64,000 nt of DNA from DASSKA01 sp963839365 (GCA_963839365.1 CAWIUT010000005.1:62001-126000); one strand, 5' to 3'; positions 15,877 to 24,900 are shown, counted from the stretch's first letter. Notes: generated by a model from the sequence alone, not told the origin. Numbers and translations: made by a program.

Positions 15877-17382
15877 ATGAGCGTCGAGGCCACCGGCTCA
15901 CCGGCCGGCCGCCGCGTCCACGGGTCTGCCGCGCAGCTCGCGGTGGAGTCCGGGCAGCCTTACCCCTATCGGCAGGTGGAGCTGGTCGAGCCCGACTGGC
16001 GCCGCTTCCCCGGCTGGGCCGAGGTCACCGCGCAGGAGTGGGCCTCGGTGCAGTGGCAGCGGGCCCACTGCGTGAAGAACCTCAAGCAGCTGCGGGCCCT
16101 GCTCGGTGACCTCGTCGACGAGCGGTTCTACGCCGACCTCGAGCGCGACCAGCAGGAGCGCGCCACCATGTCGATGCTGCTGCCGCCGCAGATGATGAAC
16201 ACCATCGCCTCCGGGGTCACCCCGTCCGGGCCCGGGTCGCTGACCGAGGCGTTCTACGCCGACCCGGTGCGCCGGTACATGCTCCCGGTGCTCAGCGACC
16301 GCCGTACCGACTGGGCGTCGCACCCGCACGCGACCCGGGACTCGCTGCACGAGCAGGACATGTGGGTGGCCGAGGGGTTGACCCACCGCTACCCCACCAA
16401 GGTGCTGGCCGAGCTGCTGCCCACCTGCCCGCAGTACTGCGGGCACTGCACCCGCATGGACCTGGTCGGCAACTCCACCCCGGTGGTCGACAAGCTGAAG
16501 TTCGCCGGCAAGCCGGTCGACCGGTACACCGCGATGATCGACTACCTGCGGGAGACCCCGCAGGTGCGCGACGTGGTGGTCTCCGGCGGTGACGTGGCGA
16601 ACCTGCCGTGGCCGAGGCTGGAGGACTTCTTGCAGCGGCTGCTGGAGATCGAGAACATCCGCGACATCCGGCTGGCCAGCAAGGCGCTGATGGGCCTGCC
16701 GCAGCACTGGCTGCAGGACGACGTGCGGGCCGGCATGGAACGAGTGGCGCGGGTGGCCAACGCCCGCGGGGTGTCCCTCGCGATCCACACCCACGTCAAC
16801 CACGCCGAGTCGGTCACCCCGATGGTGGCCAAGGCGGCCCGGGCGATGCTGGACACCGGGATCCGGGACGTGCGGAACCAGGGTGTGCTGCTCGCCGGCG
16901 TGAACGCCGACACCACCTCGCTGCTCGACCTGTGCTTCACGCTGCTCGACGGGGCGTCGATCATGCCTTACTACTTCTACATGTGCGACATGATCCCGTT
17001 CAGCGAGCACTGGCGGGTCTCGGTCGCCGAGGCGCAGCGGCTGCAGCACCAGCTGATGGGCTACCTACCCGGCTTCGCCACCCCGCGCATCGTCTGCGAC
17101 GTGCCGTTCGTCGGCAAGCGCTGGGTGCACCAGCTCGCCGACTACGACCACACGCTCGGGATCTCCTACTGGACCAAGAACTACCGGACGTCCATCGAGC
17201 TCGACGACCCGGAGGCGATGACCCGCACCTACGAGTACTACGACCCGATCCACACCCTGCCCGAGGAAGGCCGGGCCTGGTGGCGGGAGCACGCGGGTGA
17301 CTCGTTGGCCGAGGCAGAGAAGCGGGCCAAGGCCTCCCGCGAGGCGGCCGAGGCGCAGAAGTCGCTGCTGCCGGTGCACTGA
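15877..17382 (+). CDS. kamA: L-lysine 2,3-aminomutase (radical SAM)
   Basis: 501 residues. First step of the pathway, L-lysine to L-beta-lysine, using AdoMet, a 4Fe-4S cluster and PLP. The radical-SAM triad is Cys184, Cys188 and Cys191 (CPQYCGHC). By alignment to the clostridial enzyme, the substrate-binding aspartates correspond to Asp371 (YMCD) and Asp408 (VCDVP). The PLP lysine corresponds to Lys414 in PFVGKRW, replacing the usual glycine-rich GGGGK loop and one residue shorter. The ATG follows GAGGAGA at 6 nt. The C-terminus is Ala/Lys/Glu-rich and helical. It is transcribed away from the rest of the pathway and is followed by a hairpin. Confidence 0.9.
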   Translation: MSVEATGSPAGRRVHGSAAQLAVESGQPYPYRQVELVEPDWRRFPGWAEVTAQEWASVQWQRAHCVKNLKQLRALLGDLVDERFYADLERDQQERATMSMLLPPQMMNTIASGVTPSGPGSLTEAFYADPVRRYMLPVLSDRRTDWASHPHATRDSLHEQDMWVAEGLTHRYPTKVLAELLPTCPQYCGHCTRMDLVGNSTPVVDKLKFAGKPVDRYTAMIDYLRETPQVRDVVVSGGDVANLPWPRLEDFLQRLLEIENIRDIRLASKALMGLPQHWLQDDVRAGMERVARVANARGVSLAIHTHVNHAESVTPMVAKAARAMLDTGIRDVRNQGVLLAGVNADTTSLLDLCFTLLDGASIMPYYFYMCDMIPFSEHWRVSVAEAQRLQHQLMGYLPGFATPRIVCDVPFVGKRWVHQLADYDHTLGISYWTKNYRTSIELDDPEAMTRTYEYYDPIHTLPEEGRAWWREHAGDSLAEAEKRAKASREAAEAQKSLLPVH

Positions 17383-17400
17383 CCTGCGCAGGCTGGCCAC

Positions 17401-17440
17401 CGGCTGGTCGTACGCTCACCCGGCTACGACCGGTCAGCCG
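17401..17440. terminator. Hairpin between convergent kamA and exonuclease genes
   Basis: CGGCTG-GTCGTA pairs with TACGACC-(ggt)-CAGCCG, an imperfect stem with a 3-nt bulge. It overlaps the exonuclease stop codon. Placed between convergent genes, it could stop both transcripts. Confidence 0.45.
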
Positions 17441-18366
17441 TCCGACAGGTCGGTGAGCGCCTCCACGAGCCGGGCAGTGGGGCTGTCGAGGCCCCAGCGT
17501 TCGGCGAGCTCACGCAGGCGCTCGAGGTCCTTCGGCGTACGGGGCAGCGTGAGGTCCGGCGTACCGAGGTCGAGGTCCCGGGCGACCGCGACCACCTTGG
17601 GGGCCACCTCGAGGTAGCCGGTCGCGCCGAGGATGCGGCGGCGGGCCGCCGGCGCGAGGTCGGCGGCGCGGTCCGCGGTCGCGACCAGGATGCCGTCGAG
17701 GTCGTGGAAGCGGTCCAGCAGCGTGGCTGCGGTCTTCTCCCCGATGCCCGACACGCCGGGCAGCCCGTCAGACGGGTCGCCGCGCAGCACGGCGAAGTCG
17801 GCGTACTGGTCGGGGTGGACGCCGTACTTCTGGCGGACCACGGCGTCCGTGACCTGCTCGTGTCTGCCGACCCCGCGTGCGGTGTAGAGCACCCGCACCT
17901 GGGCGGCGTCGTCCACGAGCTGGAACAGGTCCCGGTCGCCGGTCACCACGTCCACCGGCATCCCCGCGCCGGTGGCGAGCGTGCCGATCACGTCGTCCGC
18001 CTCGTAGTCCGCAGCGCCGACCACGGCGATCCCGAACGCGTCCAGCACCGCACGGATCACCGGCACCTGGGTCTCCAGCGCGTCCGGCACCTCCTCGACG
18101 TCCGGCGCGCCGGCACCCTCCGCCTCGACGCGGTGCGCCTTGTACGACGGGATCAGCTCCACGCGCCAGTGCGGACGCCAGTCCTCGTCCCAGCAGCACG
18201 CCAGATGGGTGGGCCGGTAGTCCGCCACCAACCGGCTGATGAAGTCCAGCAGCCCGCGCACTGCGTTGACCGGGGTGCCGTCGGGGGCCGTCACCGAGTC
18301 GGGCACTCCGAAGAAGGCGCGGAAGTAGAGCGAGGCGGTGTCCAACAGCATCAGTCGGTGCGTCAC
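17434..18366 (-). CDS. 5'-3' exonuclease (DNA polymerase I N-domain-like)
   Basis: 310 residues, a stand-alone relative of the 5'-nuclease domain of DNA polymerase I (PIN/FEN superfamily), acting on flaps and RNA primers. Seen: MLLDTASLYFRAFFG, the PSYKAHR clamp region, ADYEADDVIGTLA and VVTGDRDLFQLV with the acidic metal ligands, and a helix-hairpin-helix GLPGVSGIGEKTAATLL. The GTG start just upstream of MLLDTAS is preferred because a CAGACT hexamer lies 6 nt before it; the longer frame would cross the divergent regulator's promoter. The gene corresponds in position to M. tuberculosis Rv2090. Confidence 0.88.
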   Translation of the reverse strand: MTHRLMLLDTASLYFRAFFGVPDSVTAPDGTPVNAVRGLLDFISRLVADYRPTHLACCWDEDWRPHWRVELIPSYKAHRVEAEGAGAPDVEEVPDALETQVPVIRAVLDAFGIAVVGAADYEADDVIGTLATGAGMPVDVVTGDRDLFQLVDDAAQVRVLYTARGVGRHEQVTDAVVRQKYGVHPDQYADFAVLRGDPSDGLPGVSGIGEKTAATLLDRFHDLDGILVATADRAADLAPAARRRILGATGYLEVAPKVVAVARDLDLGTPDLTLPRTPKDLERLRELAERWGLDSPTARLVEALTDLSDG

Positions 18367-18414
18367 CCGGTAAGTCTGCCATCGCAGCGGGACACATCCG
18401 GATATCGTGTGCGC

Positions 18415-18852
18415 GTGGAAGACCTGGACCGGCAAATTCTCACCCTCCTGGCCGACGACGGCAGGATGTCCTTCACCGACCTGGGCAGGGCCACCGGGCT
18501 GTCCACGTCAGCGGTGCACCAGCGCGTGAAACGGCTGGAGAGCCGGGGGCTGATCAGGGGCTATGCCGCGGTCATCGACCAGGAGCAGGCCGGCCTTCCG
18601 TTGACCGCGTTCATCTCGATCCGGCCGATCGACCCCTCCCAGCCCGACGACTCCCCCGAGCGGTTGAGCGGGTTGAAGGAGATCGAGTCCTGCTGGTCGG
18701 TCGCGGGCGAGGAGTCCTACATCCTCAAGGTGCGGGTCGCCAGGCCCACCGATCTCGAGGACCTGCTCGCGCGGGTCCGCGCCGTCGCGAACGTGGCCAC
18801 CCGGACCACGATCGTGCTGTCCACGCCGTACGAGAACCGCCAGATGAACTAG
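18415..18852 (+). CDS. Lrp/AsnC-family transcriptional regulator
   Basis: 145 residues. N-terminal winged HTH (DLDRQILTLLADDGRMSFTDLGRATGLSTSAVHQR shortened here to its recognition part TSAVHQRVKRLE) and a C-terminal RAM ligand-binding domain (from about residue 65; ESYILKVRVARPTDLEDLL). Members sense amino acids and act as dimers or octamers. The GTG start is 6 nt after TATCGT (18403-18408), implying a leaderless mRNA. Given that the lysine genes are about 1 kb away, lysine or a derivative is a reasonable guess as effector, but the gene is divergent from the exonuclease, not from a lysine gene. Confidence 0.9.
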   Translation: MEDLDRQILTLLADDGRMSFTDLGRATGLSTSAVHQRVKRLESRGLIRGYAAVIDQEQAGLPLTAFISIRPIDPSQPDDSPERLSGLKEIESCWSVAGEESYILKVRVARPTDLEDLLARVRAVANVATRTTIVLSTPYENRQMN

Positions 18853-18858
18853 ACGGGT

Positions 18859-18884
18859 CGGGTCGCCAGCGAGTAGGCGACCCG
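18859..18884. terminator. Hairpin between convergent Lrp-type and helY genes
   Basis: Perfect 9-bp stem CGGGTCGCC / GGCGACCCG with an 8-nt loop, 6 bp past the regulator stop. It is well placed to end the regulator transcript and perhaps the opposing helY message. Confidence 0.6.
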
Positions 18885-18979
18885 GTGGCGCTGGTGTGCC
18901 GGGTAGTGGTGGAAGGTGCCGGCGACGACGCAGATGTCGCCACGGACCGTTCGGCGAGGCCGCTGACCGTTGCGGCCGC

Positions 18980-21763
18980 TCAGTCGGTGAGCGAGGAGTA
19001 GGCGACCACCCCGCGACGCAGCGCCCCGCCGGCCAGCCGCGCGGTCTCGCGCAGCGCGTCCTCCCCCGCCGCATCGGCCACCTGGTCGGTGAGGTCGAGC
19101 AGCTGCTTCATCCAGCGGACGAAGTCGCCGGCCGCCAGGTCGGTCTCGTCGAGCACCTCGCCCAGTGAGGCGCCCTCCGCCCAGCGGTAGGCCGCCCAGG
19201 AGAACCCGAGGTCCGGCTCGCGCAGGAAGTCCAGCCCGTGGTCGCGCTCGAGCTGGTCCAGGTCGCCCCACAGCGCCACCATGTCGCCGAGTGTCTGGCG
19301 CACCCGCCCACCGGGCAGGCGAGGTGCGCTGGCGTCGTCGGCGCGCCGGGACTCGAACACCAGGGTGGACAGCGCCGCGGCCAGCTCGCTGGGTGAGAGT
19401 CCGTCCCAGAGTCGCCGGCGAAGGCACTCGGCGGCAACGAGGTCCATGTCGTTGTAGATCCGCCGCAGCCGCTGCCCGTCCGTGGTCACCCGGTCCTCGT
19501 GCAGGTAGCCCAGCGCGGACAGCAGCTCGCAGACCCGGTCGAACTGCCGGGCGATGGTGTTGGTGCGCTGCTGGATCCGACGACGCAGCCCGGAGGTGTC
19601 CCGGTCGAGCTTGTGGTAGCGCTCGGCCCACCGGGCGTGGTCCTCCCGGTCCGGGCAGCCGTGGCAGGGGTGCGCCCGCAGCTGCTGACGCAGCCGGGTG
19701 ATCTCCTTCTCGGCATCACCCTCGGCCCGCCGTGCACCCCGCCGGCCACCCGGGCGGCCGGCGCGCGACTGCGGCGGCGGGGTGAGCCCGTGCGTCTTGG
19801 CGCGCAGCGCGGAGGCCAGGTCCCTGCGGGCCTGCGGGTTGCGGCCGTTGAACGACTTCGGCACCCGCATCCGGGTGAACGCCTCGACCGGCTCGGGGAA
19901 GTCCACCATCGACAGCCGGCGGGCGTGCCGGTCCGCGGTGACCACGTACGGCCGGGGCCCCTCCCGGTCCGCGGCGGTCCCGGGGTCCACGACCACGGCC
20001 ATGCCGGCGAACCGGCCGGCGGGTACCTCGATCACGTCACCGGGACGCAGCGCCTCCAGGGAGGCCACCACCTCCTCCCGCCGGTCCGCCTTGCGCGCCC
20101 TGGCCGCGGCCGCCTCGGCGTCGGACAGCTGCCGCCGCAGCCCGGAGTACTCCATGAAGTTGCCCTGGTCGCAGCTGGCGGCCTCGGCGTAGCCGTCCAG
20201 CGCCTCCTCGGCCTTGCGCAGCTGCCGGGCGAGCCCGACGACCGCGCGGTCGGCCTGGAACTGGGCGAAGGAGGACTCCAGCAGCTCGCGGGCGGTCACC
20301 CGGCCCACCGAGCGCACCAGGTTGACGGCCATGTTGTACGACGGACGGAACGACGACCGGAGCGGGTAGGTTCTCGTCGAGGCGAGACCGGCCACCGACG
20401 ACGGGTCCGTCCCCGGCTGCCACAGCACCACGCCGTGCCCCTCCACGTCGATGCCGCGGCGGCCGGCCCGGCCGGTCAGCTGGGTGTACTCCCCCGGCGT
20501 GATGTCGGCGTGAGTCTCGCCGTTCCACTTCGACAGCTTCTCGATCACCACCGAGCGGGCCGGCATGTTGATGCCGAGGGCCAGCGTCTCGGTCGCGAAC
20601 ACGACCTTGCACAGCCCGGCGGTGAACAGCTGCTCCACGCACTCCTTGAAGGTGGGCAGCATCCCGGCGTGGTGCGCGGCGACGCCTCGGGTCATTCCCT
20701 CGAGGAAGTCGGGGTAGCCGAGGACCCGCCGGTCCTCCTCCGGGATCGCCCGGCAGCGCTCCTCGACGACCTCGTGGATCCGGGCGCGCTCCTCGGGAGA
20801 GGTGAGCCACAGGTTGGCGTTCAGGCACTGGGCGACCGCGGCATCGCAGCCGACGCGGCTGAAGATGAACACGATCGCCGGCAGCATCCCCTGCGAGTCC
20901 AGCCTGTCCACCACGTCGTACCGGCTGGGTGGGGTGAACCGGCCGGCCGGCTGCCGGCGGCCCCGCTCCCGGCCGTGTCGGTGCCGGTTGCCGCCCCGCC
21001 GCGCCCGGATCCTGCCGGTGCGCCAGTCCTCTCGGGAGACCCGGACCAGCTCCGGGTTCACCCTGCCCTCCGGCCCCCCGGCGTCGGCGAACAGGTCGTA
21101 CATCCGCCTGCCCACGAGCACGTGCTGGTACAGCGGCACCGGCCGGCTCTCCTCGACGATGGTCGCCGTCGAGCCGCGCACCGTGGACAGCCACTCGCCG
21201 AACTCCTCGGCGTTGGACACCGTGGCGGACAGGGACACCAGCGCTACCGACTCGGGGAGGTGGATGATCACCTCCTCCCACACCGCACCCCGGAACCGGT
21301 CGGCGAGGTAGTGCACCTCGTCCATCACCACGAACCCGAGGCCGCGCAGCGTCGAGGATCCCGCGTAGAGCATGTTGCGCAGCACCTCGGTGGTCATCAC
21401 CACCACGGGCGCCTCGCCGTTGACGGTGTTGTCCCCGGTGAGCAGGCCCACCTTGTCCGCGCCGTAGCGTGCGACGAGGTCGTTGTACTTCTGGTTCGAC
21501 AGCGCCTTGATCGGCGTGGTGTAGAAGCACTTGCGCTGCTGGGCGAGTGCCAGGTGCACGGCGAACTCCCCCACCAGCGTCTTCCCGGAGCCGGTGGGTG
21601 CGGCCACCAGGACCCCGTTGCCGGCCTCGAGCTCCTGGCAGGCGCGCACCTGGAACGGGTCGAGCGCGAAGTCGTAGAGCCCCGCGAAGCCGGCGAGGGC
21701 CGACGACATCTCGGGCTTCAGCTCGGGCGACATCTCGGGGGGCTGGGGCGGTGGGGCGCTCAT
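18980..21763 (-). CDS. helY: Ski2-like superfamily II RNA helicase HelY
   Basis: 927 residues. ATP-dependent RNA helicase of the Ski2/Mtr4 group. Motifs in order: Walker A APTGSGKT (about 55-62), DEVHY (motif II), LSATVSN (III), FIFSRVGCD, and QLTGRAGRRGID (VI). A C-terminal DSHCT-like region with a Cys-bearing HPCHGCPDREDH follows. The ATG overlaps the stop of the upstream diacylglycerol-kinase gene (ATGA), fixing the start well inside the longer open frame. The linkage to tatC-tatA-pafCB matches M. tuberculosis Rv2092c and its neighbours, although here about 2 kb of other genes intervene. RNA processing or decay is the likely role. Confidence 0.92.
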   Translation of the reverse strand: MSAPPPQPPEMSPELKPEMSSALAGFAGLYDFALDPFQVRACQELEAGNGVLVAAPTGSGKTLVGEFAVHLALAQQRKCFYTTPIKALSNQKYNDLVARYGADKVGLLTGDNTVNGEAPVVVMTTEVLRNMLYAGSSTLRGLGFVVMDEVHYLADRFRGAVWEEVIIHLPESVALVSLSATVSNAEEFGEWLSTVRGSTATIVEESRPVPLYQHVLVGRRMYDLFADAGGPEGRVNPELVRVSREDWRTGRIRARRGGNRHRHGRERGRRQPAGRFTPPSRYDVVDRLDSQGMLPAIVFIFSRVGCDAAVAQCLNANLWLTSPEERARIHEVVEERCRAIPEEDRRVLGYPDFLEGMTRGVAAHHAGMLPTFKECVEQLFTAGLCKVVFATETLALGINMPARSVVIEKLSKWNGETHADITPGEYTQLTGRAGRRGIDVEGHGVVLWQPGTDPSSVAGLASTRTYPLRSSFRPSYNMAVNLVRSVGRVTARELLESSFAQFQADRAVVGLARQLRKAEEALDGYAEAASCDQGNFMEYSGLRRQLSDAEAAAARARKADRREEVVASLEALRPGDVIEVPAGRFAGMAVVVDPGTAADREGPRPYVVTADRHARRLSMVDFPEPVEAFTRMRVPKSFNGRNPQARRDLASALRAKTHGLTPPPQSRAGRPGGRRGARRAEGDAEKEITRLRQQLRAHPCHGCPDREDHARWAERYHKLDRDTSGLRRRIQQRTNTIARQFDRVCELLSALGYLHEDRVTTDGQRLRRIYNDMDLVAAECLRRRLWDGLSPSELAAALSTLVFESRRADDASAPRLPGGRVRQTLGDMVALWGDLDQLERDHGLDFLREPDLGFSWAAYRWAEGASLGEVLDETDLAAGDFVRWMKQLLDLTDQVADAAGEDALRETARLAGGALRRGVVAYSSLTD

Positions 21764-22638
21764 CGGGGACAGATCACTCGCAATGCGCTCGGGGCTACGT
21801 CCACGGTCACTGGTAATGAGCCTAGGCGTTCCCCGTCGGCGTAGGCGACGACGCCTTCGGAGCAAACCGTCACGCTCCGGACCCGGCGGTGGTGGTAGCA
21901 GCGGTGCCGCACGTGCGAGCCGTTGTACAGCCGGGGGTAGGTGCGCACCAGCTCCACCCGGCTCATCGGGGAGAACCACACCACGTCCAGCCAGCCGTCG
22001 TCGATCGAGGCGCCCTCGGTGATCCGCAGCCCGCCACCGAACGAGGGGCCGTTCCCGACCGAGACCAGCATCGCGGACAGTCGGTGCTTCTCGCCATCCA
22101 TCTCCAGCTCGTACTGCAGCGGCCGGAAGGTGCGCAGCTCGGCGAACGTGGCCAGGGTGTAGCGGAGGTTGCCCTGCGGCCGGGTCATCTGGTTGGCTCG
22201 CTCGTTGACGAGCGCGTCGAAGCCGGCCGCCATCACGGTGACGAAGTACGTCTCCCCCGCCCGGGCCAGATCGATGCTGCGCACGTGCGAGCCGACCACG
22301 ACGTCGACGGCGCCCGCCGGGTCCCGGCGCGGCACGCCGAGATAGCGGGCCACGTCGTTGCCCGTGCCGGCTGGGATGATGCCCAGGCTCGTCGCCGTGT
22401 TGGCCAGCGCCTGGACCGCCAGGTGCACCATGCCGTCACCGCCGCAGACCACCAGGGTCTGCGTCCCCTCCGCGACGGCCCGGCGTGCCAGCTCCAGCGC
22501 TTCCGCGGCGTCCCGGCCGCGGATCTCATGGACGGCGAACCCGGCCTCCCGCAGCCGGGTCACGGCCACCGCGGCGACCCGGTGGCCCCGACCCCCACCC
22601 GCCGTCGGGTTCGTCAGCACGGTGACGTCTCTGGACAC
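21760..22638 (-). CDS. Diacylglycerol/lipid kinase (DAGK catalytic domain)
   Basis: About 292 residues, DgkB/YegS-like lipid kinase that phosphorylates diacylglycerol or a related lipid with ATP. Seen: VTVLTNPTAGGGRG at the N-terminus, the GGDGMVH nucleotide-binding loop, GIIPAGTGNDVARYLG, and near the C-terminus GVVAYADGERLG. The start is the GTG 6 nt after TATTCT (22645-22650), again leaderless; the extra upstream frame runs into the divergent hydrolase promoter. Its stop is overlapped by helY, so the lipid kinase and the RNA helicase share a transcript without an obvious common function. Confidence 0.88.
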   Translation of the reverse strand: MSRDVTVLTNPTAGGGRGHRVAAVAVTRLREAGFAVHEIRGRDAAEALELARRAVAEGTQTLVVCGGDGMVHLAVQALANTATSLGIIPAGTGNDVARYLGVPRRDPAGAVDVVVGSHVRSIDLARAGETYFVTVMAAGFDALVNERANQMTRPQGNLRYTLATFAELRTFRPLQYELEMDGEKHRLSAMLVSVGNGPSFGGGLRITEGASIDDGWLDVVWFSPMSRVELVRTYPRLYNGSHVRHRCYHHRRVRSVTVCSEGVVAYADGERLGSLPVTVDVAPSALRVICPR

Positions 22639-22735
22639 GCGCTGAGAATACGCAATCCAGGCGCTTCGAGCGGGTCGACGACCTAGGGTGTGCCCTGGAT
22701 CTCTCCGCTGTCCCTTCGCACTCGTGAGGAGCACC

Positions 22736-23623
22736 ATGACGATCACCGTGCCCATCCCCGACGGTCGGACCCTCGAGGTTCGGGTGACCGGCCCCGAGGA
22801 CGGTCTCCCGCTGGTGATGCACCACGGCACACCACAGGGTGCGGTCCCCTTCGGGATCCTTGAGCGTGCCGCCGAGGAGCGGGGCCTGCGGGTCGTCGCC
22901 TACTCGCGCCCGGGCTACGGCGGCTCCAGCCCGCTCCCGGACAGCTCGACGTACACCATCGCCGACGACGTCGCCGACACCCGCGCGATCCTCGACCATC
23001 TCGGCGTCGAGCAGTTCATCACGCTCGGCTGGTCCGGCGGCGGGCCGCGGTCGCTCGCGTGTGCCGCCCTGCTGCCCGGTCGTTGCCTCGCCGCGGCCTC
23101 CGGCGCCGGCGTCGCACCGTTCGCCGCGGAGGGGCTGGACTGGTTCGAGGGCATGGGCCAGGAGAACCACGAGGAGCTCGGCGCGACCCTCGAGGGGCCC
23201 GAGGTGCTGGAGAAGTGGCTCCTCGAGAACGGCCAGGGCATGTTCACCGCGACCCCGGAGGAGGTCGCGACGGCCCTCGGGGACCTTGTCGACGAGGTGG
23301 ACCGGGCGGCGCTGACCGGTGAGCTCGCCGAGTACCTCGTCGCCAGCGGTCGGCACGCAGGCGCGCAGGGCGTGATCGGGTGGCGGGACGACGACTTCGC
23401 GCTGGTCCGGCCGTGGGGCTTCGACCTCGGGGCGATCACCACGCCCGTCTCGGTGTGGCAGGGCGCCCACGACCGGATGGTGCCGTTCGCTCACGGCGTC
23501 TGGCTGGCCGGGCAGATCTCCGGCGCGCGCACGCACCTGTACGACGACGAGGGCCACCTGTCGCTGATCATGGCGATGGGCCGGGTCCTCGATGACCTGC
23601 TCGACCAGGCCGGCGTGTCCTAG
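22736..23623 (+). CDS. Alpha/beta-fold hydrolase
   Basis: 295 residues. Catalytic triad candidates: the nucleophile Ser in GWSGGG (about residue 100), the Asp in GAHDRMVPF and the His in DEGHLSL. MHHGTPQGAVPF provides the oxyanion HG motif. No signal peptide, so cytosolic; the substrate is unknown. The ATG has GAGGAG 6 nt upstream; codons before it belong to the leader. Its stop overlaps by 4 bp the end of the convergent hypothetical gene. Confidence 0.87.
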   Translation: MTITVPIPDGRTLEVRVTGPEDGLPLVMHHGTPQGAVPFGILERAAEERGLRVVAYSRPGYGGSSPLPDSSTYTIADDVADTRAILDHLGVEQFITLGWSGGGPRSLACAALLPGRCLAAASGAGVAPFAAEGLDWFEGMGQENHEELGATLEGPEVLEKWLLENGQGMFTATPEEVATALGDLVDEVDRAALTGELAEYLVASGRHAGAQGVIGWRDDDFALVRPWGFDLGAITTPVSVWQGAHDRMVPFAHGVWLAGQISGARTHLYDDEGHLSLIMAMGRVLDDLLDQAGVS

Positions 23624-24006
23624 AGCCGCAGACGCACCGCGAACCGGGAGGGGTCCGCGCCGACCGCCTTCGCGAGCCGGGCCAGGACCTCCAGCACCAG
23701 GTCGGCGGTGAACGAGGTGCCTGGCACCGCGAGGGTGAGATGGTCGTCGTACTCGACGAGCAGCACCTGGCCGTACGACCAGGCCTGGTGGGCCTGCGAG
23801 CGCCAGTCCTCGCCGAGCACGGGGGCCGGGTACGCCTCGTCGGCGGCCAGGAGGTCGCACTCGAGGCGGTGCTCCCCCGCCTCGAGCTCGCCCGAGACCC
23901 GGTGCTCACCGCGCGCGCTCGACGTGGCGGACCACGTCACGTCCTCGGTGCCCAGCCACTCCGGGAGGTCGAACGGGTCCACCGCCGCGACCCGGTGGTC
24001 ACGCAC
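23620..24006 (-). CDS. Conserved-looking hypothetical protein downstream of tatC
   Basis: 128 residues, not recognised. Acidic overall, with a beta-rich look (WSATSSARGEHRVSGELE, LLVEYDDHLTLAVPG) and an amphipathic C-terminal helix. No signal peptide or membrane helix. The GTG start follows the tatC stop directly (TGAGTG), so it should be co-translated with tatC. It ends in a 4-bp convergent overlap with the hydrolase. The dense packing argues it is a real gene; a role in protein export is only positional inference. Confidence 0.7.
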   Translation of the reverse strand: MRDHRVAAVDPFDLPEWLGTEDVTWSATSSARGEHRVSGELEAGEHRLECDLLAADEAYPAPVLGEDWRSQAHQAWSYGQVLLVEYDDHLTLAVPGTSFTADLVLEVLARLAKAVGADPSRFAVRLRL

Positions 24007-24900
24007 TCAGTCGTCCTCCTCGCCGAGCCCGGAGGTGTGCACGTCCTCGCGGACCTCGTTGAGGGGGGAGATCTCATCGTCGGGCAGGTGCTCGAAGCTC
24101 TCCCGCTCGCGGGCACGTCGCCGGTCGACCAGGCGCGCCACGACCTCGGAGACCAGGAAGAGCAGGGTCATCGGGATGGCCAGCATCAACATGGAGAAGG
24201 GGTCCGTCGACGGTGTGGCGGCCGCGGCGAACACGAACACCCCGACGATGATCCAGGGCCGGTAGTTCGTCAGCGCCCGGGCCGGCAGCACGCCGACGAG
24301 GTTCAGCATCACGACGAACAGCGGGATCTCGAACGCCACCCCGAACACCAGCAGCATCCGGGTCAGGAACGAGAAGTACTCGCTGAACTCCAGGAGGCTC
24401 TGCAGATGGGCGGGCGTGAAGCTGAGCAGCACCTGCAGGCCCTTGGGCAGCACGTAGTAGCCGATCGCCACGCCGGCCACGAACAACGGCCCGGCCACGG
24501 CTACGAACAGGCGGGTCCAGCGCCGCTCGTTGGAGTGCAGCCCGGGCAGGATGAACGCCCAGATCTGGTACAGCCAGTACGGGCTGGAGCCGACCAGAGC
24601 GGCGATCCCGACGATCTTCAGCTGCAGCATCAGCGGCCCTGCCGCGCCGCTGATGTACGGCTTGGTGTTCACCTCCGCCCCGAGCATGTGGCGGGCGTCG
24701 TTGTAGGGCCTCAGGATCAGCAGGAACAGCTGGTCGTAGAAGAACCAGGCCACCACCATGGCCAGCACGAGCACCACGGCCACGCGCAGCACCCGCGCGC
24801 GCAGCTCCCTCAGGTGGTCGGCCAGCGGCATCTGCCCATCGGGGCCCGCTGAGTTCCTGGGTTTGCCTCGGAAGAGGCCGAGGACACCGGCGACGGACAC
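24007..24900 (-). CDS. tatC: Sec-independent translocase TatC
   Basis: 297 residues, six membrane segments. TatC is the twin-arginine signal-peptide receptor of the Tat system. Recognised by MPLADHLRELRARVLR before the first helix, FILPGLHSNERRW after the second, FGVAFEIPLFVVML, and FVFAAAATPSTDPFSML. The C-terminal tail (about 45 residues, acidic) extends past the last helix. The GTG is 17 nt from the tatA stop. tatA-tatC-hypothetical read as one unit. Confidence 0.95.
   Translation of the reverse strand: MSVAGVLGLFRGKPRNSAGPDGQMPLADHLRELRARVLRVAVVLVLAMVVAWFFYDQLFLLILRPYNDARHMLGAEVNTKPYISGAAGPLMLQLKIVGIAALVGSSPYWLYQIWAFILPGLHSNERRWTRLFVAVAGPLFVAGVAIGYYVLPKGLQVLLSFTPAHLQSLLEFSEYFSFLTRMLLVFGVAFEIPLFVVMLNLVGVLPARALTNYRPWIIVGVFVFAAAATPSTDPFSMLMLAIPMTLLFLVSEVVARLVDRRRARERESFEHLPDDEISPLNEVREDVHTSGLGEEDD

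Noticed and set aside
19499..21844. 781-codon open frame opposite helY
   Set aside because: Antisense to a well-supported helicase gene; composition (Gly, His, Arg, Val) is that of a complementary-strand shadow.
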